NCBI RefSeq assembly: GCF_029227915.1
Contig: NC_079888.1
Location: forward strand, 13,687,001-13,747,000
Source of the DNA: Hydractinia symbiolongicarpus
Lineage: Eukaryota; Cnidaria; Hydrozoa; Anthoathecata; Hydractiniidae
Direction: 5' to 3'
DNA length: 60,000 nt
Shown here: one piece after another, positions 32,645-44,320 of the stretch
Layout: each line of letters starts with the position of its first letter
How positions within the stretch are numbered: position 1 is the first letter of the stretch
The notes under the pieces: model-generated
The model's input: only the letters and a program-made list of their open reading frames with translations
Database searches by the model: none
What the model was told of the DNA's origin: nothing
Program-made: the position numbers and the translations under genes

Positions 32645-34945
32645 CATCATCATCATCATTCTCGGCTTAACGTCGGTTTTCCATGCCAGCATGGGTTGGA
32701 CAGGGTATATTAATGACCCTCTTCCAATCTGATCTAGACTGTGTTAGATCTAAACTCAACTTCCTCTGTATCAAGTCTGTCCTTATAATCTGCCAAGTCT
32801 TTCTCGGTCTGCCTATGGGCTTTGCCCTAGGAACTATCAAGTCTCTACACTTTCTTACCCAATTATCCTCCTCCATTCTTTCCAAGTGCCCCAGCCAATT
32901 CAATCTTCTTATCTGGATAACATCTTTAATTCTACGGAGACTTAGCCTGCTTCTTAGCTCATCTGAACTCTTTCTGTCTCTCAGACTGGCATTACACATC
33001 CACCTAACCATTCTCATATCATTCCTTTCTAAACGGTCAAGATCTTCCTGCTTCACTGCCCATGTCTCACTACCGTACAACATAACACTTCTTACACAGG
33101 CCTCATATAACCTACCTTTTACCTCAATTGACAGGACTCTGCTAGTCAACAAAGGAAGTAACTCTCTGAACTTTTTTCCAAGCAGAACCTATTCTGCAAG
33201 TAACACTTCTTCCAACACCCCCTTCACTGCCCAACATATCACCTAAGTAACAGAAGTTCTCAACTATCTCTAACGAGCCACTGTTGTACATCATTAAAGC
33301 TGGAAATACTTCATTCTCTATAATCTCACCTTTGCAACACTTGCATACAAACTGAATGTCAGCTCTTAACCTTCCACTAATACTAATTGGCTCAATGCCA
33401 ACAAAATTTCTCTTAATGCTAGTAAGACTGAGTACATTGTTTTTAAACATACACGGAAACCTCTTAATTACGATTTTAGGCTTTTTATCAATGGTAAAAG
33501 GCTTATACCTAGTAATTGTATTAAATATCTTGGTGTTCTATTAGATTCTGATTTAAGCTGGAAGTCTCAGATCAATGATACTGTTGCCAAGCTCAAGAGG
33601 GCCAATGGAGCTTTAGCTAAACTTCGTCACTTTGTGCCTTTAAATGTTCTTATTCTAGTTTACTATGCCATTTTTCATTCACACTTGCAATATTGTAATC
33701 AAATTTGGGGTCAGCCAAACAGTCTTGATGTTAATCGTATTACTGTTTTGCAAAATTTTGCTATTAGACTCATGTCTTTTGAATCTCGAAGAGCATCATC
33801 CAGTCACCTGTATGGTAATCTTGAGCTCCTCAAATTCTCTGATATTGTCAAATGTCACAATATTCTATTTTTACATAAACTATTTCATGAAAAATTGCCT
33901 GCTTCTATCCTTAATACATTTGCGGTTGACTTCACCCATGCTCAAGGCACTCGGGCAGAGAAAATTGGTTTGATCAATCTCCCTACCTTTAATACTATTT
34001 CTTTTGGTAAAAACTCAATTAGATTTAATGCCATTAATTCCTGGAATAAATTGCAGTCTTTAATGACTAGAAAATTTGTCTCCCTTGATTATTTTAATCT
34101 TAGAAGTGATCTGAAAAAGTACTTTGTTTCCTCTTACTAATCCTTCCTGAATTGTCAGACTTGGCCATTTGTTTCCCGCATGGTTGTTTATATTGACCCA
34201 CTTTTATGTGTGTGTTGTTTTGTGCGTCTCGTATCGTTTACTGTAATTGTCCAAGGGTGGCCATACCCTTTGCCTTAGCTTTATGCTATTAGGTATGGTC
34301 TCCCTTCAATAGCATTATATATTTTAATTTTGTTACCCTGACTAATTATGATATTTATTTTCTTTTTCTTTATATTTATTTTCTTTTAATTTTAATTGTA
34401 TATATATAACTGCTATTGATAAATAAAATATCTATCTATCTATCTATCTATCTACTGCACTTTTTATGTACCCAATGCTTGCAAGTCTGACAAAAAATTG
34501 AGTTAGTACCAACCCCTTTCCTGCAAACTCCACAAGGCCACTTTCCAACTACAAGGTCACACTTGGCTGCAATGCTACTAATCATGACTTTAGACTTTGC
34601 TGTGTTTACCTTTAGCCCTTTCTCTTCTAGTCCTTTCTTCCACTTCTCAAACTTTTAAACTAATTCTTCCATCGACTCTGCTATGAGAACCAAATCATCT
34701 GCATACAATAACTCCCATGGACAACCTGTTCTGAACTCCATCGACAGCGCTTCTAAGACTAGAACAAACAACAAAGGACTAAGTACAGAACCCTGATGTA
34801 CACCAACATTTACAATAAATTCATCACTAAGTGAATCGTTAATCCTGACACGACTTCTAGCATTGCTGTACATAGACTGTACCATCGTAACTAGCCACTC
34901 ATCCACACCTAATTTTCTCATAGCCCACCAAATAACTTGGTTGCA
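32645..34945 (-). mobile_element. Truncated LINE with PHD-like finger, split by another LINE
   Basis: On the minus strand from about 34945: VIWWAMRKLGVDEWLV, RT motif B-like GVHQGSVLSPLLF, and YADDLVLIAESMEEL (catalytic YADD). Then comes a Cys-rich segment CGVC, FCQTCKHWVHKKCS. Coding resumes at about 33385 with [56 protein letters not shown] and RPRKTW. The end is the tail CGAGAATGATGATGATGATG at about 32645. The two Cys-rich halves form a C4HC3 PHD-like pattern. 5' truncated and interrupted, so dead. Same family as 5808-6275. Clade not certain. Confidence 0.85.
33385..34455 (+). mobile_element. CR1/L2-like LINE fragment nested in the previous LINE
   Basis: The frame opens WLNANKISLNASKTEYIVFK, then CIKYLGVLLDSDLSWKSQI, LKRANGALAKLRHFVP, HSHLQYCNQIWG, IRFNAINSWNKLQ, and a stop at 34138-34140. 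This is the thumb and C-terminal region typical of CR1/L2-type non-LTR RTs. A 3' UTR of about 290 bp and a (TATC)n tail ending near 34455 follow. It is truncated upstream of the RT active site and has the opposite orientation to the host LINE. Confidence 0.82.
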
Positions 34946-35640
34946 GAAAAAAATTAATAATTTGCCTCACACTAAAAAAAATTGCTGTCAAGGTGGAAAA
35001 ATAAAAATATTTGCATGCTCAAAAACTTTTTTTTAAAGTTATACAGTGAGAATTATTCTTTGCTGTTTAAAAAGTTATACAGAATATGTGTTGTTTGAAA
35101 GTTATATAGCAAGTTAAGATTGTTTTGTTTGGAAATTTATAGAGATATTAAAATGGACCCGTAATGTTTTTTGTGCAGTCTTTTAAAAAAATCTGTCTCC
35201 CATGTGCAAGTTTTTTTAAGGAATATAGTATAGTTGGCAAAAATTATGATAAAACATAACAGAGAAAGGTTTTAAGACAACCTATTGATATATTATAATA
35301 ATCATAACAAAGGAGGAAGTTACGACAATAATGCATATCTTGATTTTTTCTAAAGTCTTTTTAGATTGGCATCATAATTATTTACGCAAGTTACAGTTTT
35401 AAAAAAATATATTGTTTTAAAGCAATCTATGTAATGAACGATGTAGTTAAATCTTGTTCTGAAAACATAAGATATGTTTATTCCTTCAAGATGAAAATTA
35501 AGATATACAGTATACTTTATTATTATATTTAATTGCTTCTGTTTACAATTTCTATAGACTTTGTGCTTTAATTTTTCTCAACATTTTCACACTCAGATTA
35601 TTGTTATTTAAACAATAAGTTCCCCTGAATACTCTGTTGC
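34946..35640. other. Intergenic sequence with no recognised feature
   Basis: AT-rich spacer between two LINE remnants. Nothing supportable was seen. Confidence 0.35.
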
Positions 35641-35649
35641 ACTCAACGT

Positions 35650-37330
35650 CCTTTCCACAACAATAATTCTTGAAAATTCTCCCCTAATGTCTAACAACAA
35701 ACACTTATGTGAAGATAAAAAGATAGTAAACTTGACTCTTTCCTTTCAATCAGACCTCAACCTCACACAGCTTGTCTATACCCCTACTAACAAAGATGCG
35801 AATATTTTAGATCTGGTTTTCACCAATAACCAAAATTTCATCTATGACCTAGCCACTTTTCCGAATCTCAGATCAACATCTGATCATTTTATAATTGAAC
35901 TTTCTGCAACATACAAATCAACCTCAACAGCTCACAAACAACAACAACCTAAACAAAGCAGGCTCAACAAGTTCAATTGCTTCCATGACAACATAAATTG
36001 GGACAATGTCAACACAACATTCAGTCTTTTTCAGGAATATTTGAGTAGGTGTGCGATGATTCACACGTGTAAATCAGGTAACGCGTGCGATGTAAAACGC
36101 ACGCGCAAAGAATGTTATGCATGTGCAAAATCGAAATCTTCTACAATTCCATGTGGATGAGCCATTCTAATGTGCACACACGTGTCAACAAGCTTTTTAT
36201 CAAAGTCACCTCACCCAACTGCAAAACATCGAAAAGTCTACAAAAAAACAAATCTATAGAAGCCATTACAAAAAAATCCAAGTATTTCTTCTTGTATGTG
36301 AAGAAGTTCTTAAAAATAAAGTCTAACATTGGACCATTCCATTAAGACTGCTATCATCACCCCACAGCACAAAGGAGGTAGCCAACTATCGCCCCATTGC
36401 CCTCACATCACACATGTGTGTTTGAGAAAAGTGTTTGAGAAGGTAGTCCAGAATAAGATAATAAATTTCATGGACATAAACAACTTGTTTAACAACTCAT
36501 AACATGGCTTCCAGAGTGGTCGCTCGTGCCTAGGTCAACTAGGGCATCTTACTAACCAAACTGAAAAAGATTGGTCTCACTGGCAAGGTAATAAAGTTCA
36601 TTAAATCTTTTTTACTGATAGAAGTCAAAAAGTCATTGTTAGCCACATTGACTCAACATTAGTCGAATCTTCCATTGTTCCACAAGAGAGTGTGCTTGGG
36701 CCTCTTCTATTCCTTGCTCTTATTGGAGACATTGACACGGATATTTCCAACTCCATCCTAAAAAGTTTCTCGGATGATACATGTCTCTCAAAGAAAGTCA
36801 AAGACCTAAGCTACATCACCAATCTTCAGGAAGATCTAAATACAATCTATAATGGGGCTGAAGAAAACAATATGTCCTTTAATGATAAAAAATTTGAGCT
36901 CATATGATACATATATATCAACACAAACTTCAAGAAACCAAAACTACTGGGAGTGCCTCAACAGTAACAAGCTACATATTTGCTTCAGCGTCGCAGAGAG
37001 CGCTATCAAATAATATACATATGGAATCAAGTACCAAATTTCAGTGTCATTAATCGTACTGCTATCTCTACTACACCTCTCCTAGATGTGGTCTATTGTG
37101 CACCTTACCTCCAGTTCTAAGTAATATGCCCAAATCCCTCTCAACTAAAATGTTTGGGAGTTTAAGTCATATTGGTCCAAGGTTTATTCAACGCTCTTCT
37201 GAGACATTTGCAGGACCTTTCTGGATTACCAGTTTCCGTTTTCACTAATAATCTTGACAAGTTCCTAATCCATGTTTCTGACGAACCCCTTACTGCCAGG
37301 TCACCAAAACAATAGAACTTTGCAACAAAC
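35650..37330 (+). mobile_element. Decayed LINE with endonuclease and RT remnants
   Basis: The frame from 35687 reads SDLNLTQLVYTPTNKDANIL, then DLVFTNNQNFI and STSDHFIIEL, the C-terminal end of an AP-like endonuclease (exonuclease-endonuclease-phosphatase fold, conserved SDH). RT pieces follow in shifting frames: NYRPIALTSHMCV (about 36376), EKVVQNKIINFMD, HGFQSGRSCLGQL, ESVLGPLLFLALIGDID and FSDDTCLSKKV (about 36692-36800; FSDD in place of YADD). A C-terminal part near 36980-37310 reads RRRERYQIIYIWN and DEPLTARSPKQ. Many stops. Probably a CR1-like clade, different from both LINEs above. Confidence 0.75.
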
Positions 37331-37439
37331 AGCTTTCTGGCTGTTCTAAGAATAAATACTCCTGCTCTCTCTGACCTTCATTTCAGTCAAATGTTGTAGC
37401 AGAAGAAGTTGTGGCATCCTCAATGAAGAGAAAGCTTAA

Positions 37440-38230
37440 ATAGGCTGAAAGATTATCAAAGGTATTATCAATGGTATGATCTTTTCAATTTCTTGCGGTG
37501 TAATTATTTTCTCTAAAAGACAATAGTCTAGTATGAAATTAATTATTTATGCGAGTTGCATGTACCCAGAAGCTTACATTCAGACTGTACCTTAAGTATA
37601 TACAATGCTTTATTTTTGTTTTTACGTATTTTTTATTTTCTGTTTTTGTTTTGTCTCCAAATTATAATGTTAATTTTCTCACTAAATGTGTTGTTAAATT
37701 TACTGATAAGCAGGGTAACTTGCAATAGCGTGAAAATCCAGTATATGTCTCAAATCATATTTTGACAACTTCTCTTACAAAAATGGGGATGTACCTGAAG
37801 ATACTAAAAACTTTTAACTGGAGATAAGCGAACCTTCCTAAAATCATTAGGTTCACGCTTTACTTAATATTGTATTGCCATCCTTGCTTGACAAATTTTC
37901 GAAGTCTATTCTAAAAGTACTCTTTTTTGTTTTATACAAACTGCCTATATATTGTATCTATTGCAGCTTTTGAAAAAGTTGTGGCGAACAAGTTTATATT
38001 CAATACATCTTTTTTCTTTCTTGATTTGTCAGTAAATATATTTATTTTTTTCAGTATTATAGAAAATGGAAAAAAAACCTTTCCCATAATAGAGTAAGAA
38101 TTGACATGCAAGTTTAATCTTCATAAAACGATTTGACTTTTAACCAACCTTGAATCCAGCCTTTTTCCAGTCTTCTTGTAAAAATGTCTAAACCAAGTCT
38201 GCACGGCTGCTTATTTACAGTACTGTAAAA
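37440..38230. other. Intergenic sequence with no recognised feature
   Basis: AT-rich. No element border or exon recognised. Confidence 0.3.
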
Positions 38231-38388
38231 AGTTATCTTAACATCGAGGATCGCGTATCGTGCGCGACGCGATCGATACACAATAGGTTTTTTTGCTCCT
38301 AAATTTCTATCGTGTGAAGCCTTATCACGCTTCCTCGATAGGCAGTCTTGATACATCGCGATGTGTTAAAAGTAACTAAATATCTGTT

Positions 38389-38622
38389 ATTTTTAAATCA
38401 CAGCGTAAAGAAAAAAAAATTAAATGATAATCTCGAAAAAAATAATTTTATTTTACTGTTCTTAAATCACAGCGTAAAGAAAAAAAAAATTAAAAGATAA
38501 TCTCGAAAAAAATAATTTTATTTTACTGTTCTTAAATCACAGCGTAAAGAAAAATAAATAAATTAAATGATAATCTCGAAAGAAATAATTTTATTTTACT
38601 GTTCTTAAATCACAGAGTAAAG
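38389..38622. repeat. 71-bp tandem repeat, 3.3 copies
   Basis: The unit begins TTAAATCACAGCGTAAAG and contains GATAATCTCGAAA and ATTTTATTTTACTGTTC. Starts lie near 38391, 38462, 38533 and 38604. Copies are almost identical apart from A-run lengths, so the array is recent. Confidence 0.88.
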
Positions 38623-38639
38623 TGTGTGTGAAAATCAAT

Positions 38640-41390
38640 GTGTGAAAATCAGTGTGTTATTCCCTAAACCAACTCTCTCAAAAAGAAGAGAAATCCATAT
38701 CACCATTGTACTCATAATATGAAAAAAATATTTACAATTCGTCGAATCGAACAACATTTAAAGGGGCACTCCAGTGAAAAAAAAATATTTTAAAAAAATG
38801 TTATTTTAAGAAGACAATACATAAATATGTCAAAATAAACCTTTTACAATCGTTAAAAATCTTTATTTATACCTTAACCGGGTCTGTAAACATCTTCAAT
38901 TTTAAATAAATTTGCAAGGTCGCTTAAATTTGAGAGGACTAGGTCAGAATAAATAAGCATACGTCACATCGTGCAAAAAGTCTGTGAGCTCAGCAGCACA
39001 CCTTCTTAAAGTTTGTTTACTTACTGTTTACATTGTTCGTTGATAAGACGTCTTGTAGTAATGACGAAGATTTTAACTTAGAAAACGTAGAATAGGTTAA
39101 TTCTCTTCATGAAAAAGACTTTACAAAGCTACAGCCACACAACTTCGAACCTCTTGTGTCTCACAAGGGAGAAATTAATAATGATGCAAAGTGACGAGGT
39201 GTCTTTTACTGACTAAAGTAACGTTCTTAGCAAAATATTTTTTAAAGAAATAGAAAATATATTTAATCGCTTTTTTTTAACATTCTTTTCGTCAAAAAAC
39301 TTTACTTTACAAGCCAATTTATTTTTATTTCACAATTCAGCAAAATTTTTCCTCCGCATGCGCTTTTTTGCGCACAAATGCGCACAAATTTTATGTAACG
39401 TTGAAAATTTCGCCATGATGGAGGACCATTCAAATGCATAATCGAAAGATTGAATATTTTTGGGTCGTGATAAGTTGGTAAAACGGGCGTATTAATATTG
39501 TATAAATAAAAATCATTCTTATGATTATGGTAGGTCATAAATGCGTTGCAGATGCTACTGACATATAAGTAGTTGTTTTGACAAAGCTGTTTTAGAAAGT
39601 GCATTATCAGCATTACATGCACCCTTAAACAGTTACAAAGATTGAAGAAAATGGGTACATTTACCCCCTGAAAATATTCGGCATGTCCTTCCATCAAAAA
39701 AGCTTCTTTTTTGAAAAACAAAGAATAGAAACTTGAGCGCTACAAAAGATGTGTAACTAGAAAACTTTTTTGTCTGTGTTTGTATTGGAAATTGGTATAA
39801 TGTTCTTTTATTTAATATAAAAATGTACAAAACGTTATTTGGTTGTGTTCTGTGGATATAAGTACAAATAATGAAATAAGAAGAAATGAGCAACTTTGAT
39901 CGCGTTCAATAGCTGAAATGGCATTTTTACAAAGTGGTAATATTTTAATATGGAAGTTTATTTCCTGGAGATCTCTTTTAAAGAACTATCTGTGAAGTGT
40001 GCTAACCAAATATAAAAACTTTGATCGCTTGGTAGACCTGCACTACATATTTTGTTTAGCCATTTTTGAGTTCTTTCTTTTTCACAACAGACGGGATTCT
40101 GTGAAAACTTACTTCTTTACACTTCTCTAATCAATTGGTACATCGAAACGAAAAGCATCTAACCATTTTATAAAGATTTAAACGTAAATTACATACAAAA
40201 AGGGATTTAAATGTAAGCTATAGGTCTTAACATGAACGTTCTCTGCGCTCGCTTAAACTTTCTGCACGATGTGATGTCATTATTTATAATCGGGTCCAGT
40301 CCTAAATGAAATCGCGCCTGACTGTTTTTTTATGAGAAAAAAATTGAATATGAGAAGGCTTGTGCAACGATTTTAAATAAGAAAAACAAGTAAAGTAAGT
40401 TTTTTTTTATTTCTTATGCTTTTCTGAGTACGTATAAAACAAAAAAGAAAAAAGTTATTTTTACTGGAGTTCCCCTTTAATAACGATCTGTTACCACGGC
40501 CATCCAACAACATAGAGACATAGTGTCCAAATCAACTTCTAAACGACACTTGACACCTAAACTGTTTTTCAAAGCAACTAAAATTCATATTACCATAGCA
40601 ACAATATGCATCTACATTGTGCCTCAAAATATCAAACAAAAATATACAGTAGAACAGCCTGTTGACACAAATCTTTAACAAAGTGTAACGCATGGACACC
40701 TTTAGCCGTGTCCAACTCTGAAATTAGTCGTACTAAAATCCTAAATTGTGTTTTAGTTATAGAGACCTGAGTACAAAGTTTCAACTGGTCTCTTAAATTA
40801 ATCATAACCCATATTGCTATAGCAACAACTAATACTCACATTGCGCTTTTTTGAAAAACACGAACAACAGTCGACAACGGCCCGTTTAAACGGCCCTTCA
40901 ACTATATATGGCTGCACATGTCTTAAAATCGACCTCTTTTCACTCGAGTAGCTGTCGTAGCAAGACATACATACACAAGATATACATACGCATCATGAAT
41001 CAAAACGATCCTTTGAATTTTTTTCAGTTGCACGACAATAAGAACATTAAGTTGACAAAATAAAATTGTTTTTACTAACTGATGAGAATACCTAAACCAA
41101 GGTATGGCCCACTATCACGAGGAGTTATTGATTAGTCCAGGCTAGGATGGGGCCGAAAACTCCAATGACGGTAGAAATCAACTGATGATCTCATTATTCA
41201 GTTAGTTTTTTAAAAGAACAAAACACAATTTGCGGATATCAACACTTATATATTGGTGGATAACCAGAACAAACTATAACCAGAACAAACTACAACAACA
41301 TGTTCGCTCGAACAAACTGAAACTAAACTAATTTGATTGTTCAATGTACGATGGGGAAAGCGAGAGGGAATAACACACTGATTTTCACAC
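38640..41390. repeat. 26-bp perfect inverted repeat outside the TTAA element
   Basis: 38640-38665 (GTGTGAAAATCAGTGTGTTA plus TTCCCT) is the exact reverse complement of 41365-41390. The pair encloses the TTAA element. Weaker inverted similarity with TATCG/CGATA-rich runs extends outward (about 38230-38360 and 41760-41950). Together these suggest an older transposon of about 3.7 kb into which the TTAA element inserted. Outer ends were not resolved. Confidence 0.55.
38762..40476. mobile_element. 1.7-kb TIR element flanked by TTAA
   Basis: The left end AGGGGCACTCCAGTGAAAAA and right end, read inward, AGGGGAACTCCAGTAAAAAT are matching terminal inverted repeats. TTAA flanks both ends (38758-38761 and 40477-40480), which is the target site of piggyBac-type elements. 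Further inside, the ends still resemble each other inverted: GTCACATCGTGCAAAAAGT near 38965 and ACTTTCTGCACGATGTGATG near 40257. The only sizeable ORF (39302-39721, minus) is not a recognisable transposase, so it is probably non-autonomous. Confidence 0.72.
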
Positions 41391-41959
41391 TTTGACTGTT
41401 TTAATTAGAACAATAGTCAATTTTTTTAAACCAATTATTTACGAATCTTAAGAATTATTCAAGGCTGGAAATGTCGATTTTTAACAAACAAAAAAAGAAT
41501 GATTCTTATATAAAAATGTGTGTAAACTAACAACGTTTTATGCCTTCAGAAAAACCCAGTAAAAAAAATATTTAATTTACTCTTTATTACTTTCGTCGAA
41601 AGTCAGACAACTTTATTTAACTTTATTCACACAAGAATTATTATTCCTAAATTATCATAGAAAAAAAGAAACTCTTTTAAGCATTGTTTTGTTCTGTTTG
41701 AAGTTCAGTATTTTCTTTAAAAAAAAATGTATTACAAAGCAATTCAGTCATCGAGTAATACTACGCGATAAATCGAGCCTATCGTGACATCCTGATAGAC
41801 GCGATATGATTCAGTTCTATCAAGACAAAAATATGCTCAAAAAGCTATCGCGTAAAGAAGCAAGAGCGCCCCAGAGAACAAGGTTTATGACCGTAAAGCA
41901 TTTTGTACATAGTGTACCAGCAAAATAAAAAGTATCGCGATAATAATATCTTCAGAGAT

Positions 41960-43400
41960 CAGCACTCTAGAATAAATATTTGTCTGGTTTTCTGAGTGAT
42001 TGTGTCTGAAATTAGGTGATTGTTGCTGGTTCGGCTGATTATGGGTTATTTGGGTAGTTCCATAGTTTAGTAATGAGACTAAATTGGGTAAGTTTCAAAC
42101 CTAGGTCCTCAAATCCGGTTGGGAATGGACAGGTTGATGACATCATCAACCGTTGTTACTATCTTTGTTTCTTTGCTAAGTTTTTCATCGCATTGTGGTC
42201 ATAATTGTTGATTCCCCAATATCTCTTCATTCTGTGGTTGAACAATATTAATGCAACATCATTGTGGCATCTACGGGCTTTCCATTGTAGATAAGGATTG
42301 TCTTTGAATGCATCTGCAGAGACATTGGTGTAAAGCTTTCGTGGGATTACAAAAAACCCTGACAGAAATGTTTGTCACTTTTTTAGCAAACAAGTTCAAA
42401 CTGAAATAAATACACAGAAAATTTAAAAGTATAAAAAAAACACCTAAATTTAAAAATGAACAATAACTAAAATAAATAACAAATGTATACAAACTATTCT
42501 TTACATGGCTTGAAAGTATTGAACATTGTTGTGTTATTTACTCTTCTTCAAACTTCTTAAATACGTAAATTATTTGAAACTTGATAAAAAAAATTTTTTA
42601 ATTCTATTTTAGAAATTTGATATTTAACTTTCCACTTTGACATTTTTAGTGGGAATGATCAAAAAACGCAATAAAACTACATTTATAAATTTTATGAATG
42701 AAAATAGCACACTTGAGACACAAGACACAAGTTAATTACGCAATACACCATAGAAGAGCAATAACCCATACATAACATATATATACATATTAAACCCAAA
42801 ATGTAACAACATTCATAACACAAAATCCATTGTTAACTGTACAATTGGTCATATTTTTTTAGCAGAAAATTCTAAAGTCATGCTGAAACTTACAGATGTT
42901 CCGTGATAAAATATTAGGTTCTTTATTTTATGCCAAGAAAATCATAAATATATACCTGTACAATTTTGGTAGGGAATGTTTGTAATGCATTCTACCACAA
43001 TCAACTATGACACATGTGGGTGTTTGCATGTGTTAAATTTTTGAATTTTACCATTTTTATCTCGAAAATATGGTCTAGCAACCCATCTTGTCATTCTATA
43101 AAAAAAATTTATTTCACTATTAGGCAAGGCATCATGCTTTTTGTCATTTTATTTAAAAAGCATGTATTTTTTTTGTACCTGAGTTTTTTATAGATGTCTT
43201 TGCTTCTATTTTATCGATTTTCAAAAATACATATTTCCTAAAAGCTAATATCTTAACTAAATTTAGAACTGTTCTTTGTTTCAGTTAAGACAAGATTTAG
43301 GAACATAGTCCGGTTTTCATGCTCAAAAAATTATTTGCAGTACCTAGCAATGACTCCTTGTTTAAAATTAACCTCACTGTTTTTTTTTTGTAAATGTGAA
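41960..43400. other. Intergenic region upstream of the F-box/WD40 gene
   Basis: No exon recognised. It is the expected place for the promoter and 5' UTR of the gene at 43427. An acceptor-like GTGAATTTAG at about 43397-43406 could mark a leader exon boundary or a trans-splice site. Confidence 0.3.
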
Positions 43401-43426
43401 TTTAGAAATCATTTTGGTTAATAAAG

Positions 43427-44320
43427 ATGGCTTCAAGACGTCAAAGTCAAGATGACCTTGACTTGCATAAACCCAAAAATAGAACTGAATATGGCATAGG
43501 AAGCTTTTTTGAGAGTAAAGTGAATAATGTTGGCTCGTTACCCTGCCTACCATCCCGTTTTAAAACACTTAATTGTAATCAAACTCAGCTATTTCATAAT
43601 AGCAAAAATAAAAATCTGGAAATGTCAAATTTATTACAAGCTGATGAGCTCTGTATAATTGCGACAGAAATACACTCCAAGATACATTCTTGCAGTTCCT
43701 ACCCTAATGTAGAGGGGAGTAAAGTTCAACAATACCATAGCTGGCCAAAACAAAAATTCAAATTGAAAAAAGTTACTCGTATGGCATATCATAATTTTGG
43801 ACTCGACAGTGATGCAGACGGATCCTCTGTAAATGACAAATCAAAAGAAATATGTACAAAAGATACAAATCAATACAATATGGACAATATTGTTAAAGTT
43901 AATCCTATGTCAGAAGAAAGTGATGACTGTATTAAAAGCATTGAAGATAATAGAAAATCTGAATTTGAGCTTGTTTATGAAGCTATGGTCGAGAATTTAC
44001 AACAAATTGACAATGCACTTAAAATATCCGAAACCAACTACACCACTAAAAATGAATGTTCGTTTCAAACCAGTAGTGCTAGTAAAAATTCATTTCAGTC
44101 ATATTCACTTAACAACAGTGACACTGATAGAAGACTGCAAAATCATTTTCCGACCTTTTCCAGCACTAGAATTATCTTAAGTGATGTTGCTGAGAATGTA
44201 ACAAGTAGTTCTTGTGAAGATAGTGATTCTGATTCTGGAGTTGGACAGTATTCTGACTTTAATCCATTTTTATACTCTTCCAATGGCATAAATCCTCCAT
44301 TGTTTAAAAAGCGCAAAGAT
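43427..44320 (+). CDS. F-box/WD40 gene exon 1: disordered N-terminus
   Basis: 298 codons rich in Ser, Asn, Asp and Lys with no known domain. The end carries an acidic serine cluster, CEDSDSDSGVGQYSDF (263-278), including DSGVGQYS (269-276), then basic KKRK (294-297) just before donor GTAAGT. The first resembles a phosphodegron (DSG followed by Ser) and the second a short nuclear-localisation motif. Both are inferences from sequence pattern only. Confidence 0.85.

Noticed and set aside
32683-33246. 187-codon plus-strand ORF
   Set aside because: Antisense of the LINE coding region on the minus strand, which has the recognisable protein.
43833-44180. 115-codon ORF inside the first exon of the F-box gene
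   Set aside because: Alternative-frame shadow of the real exon.
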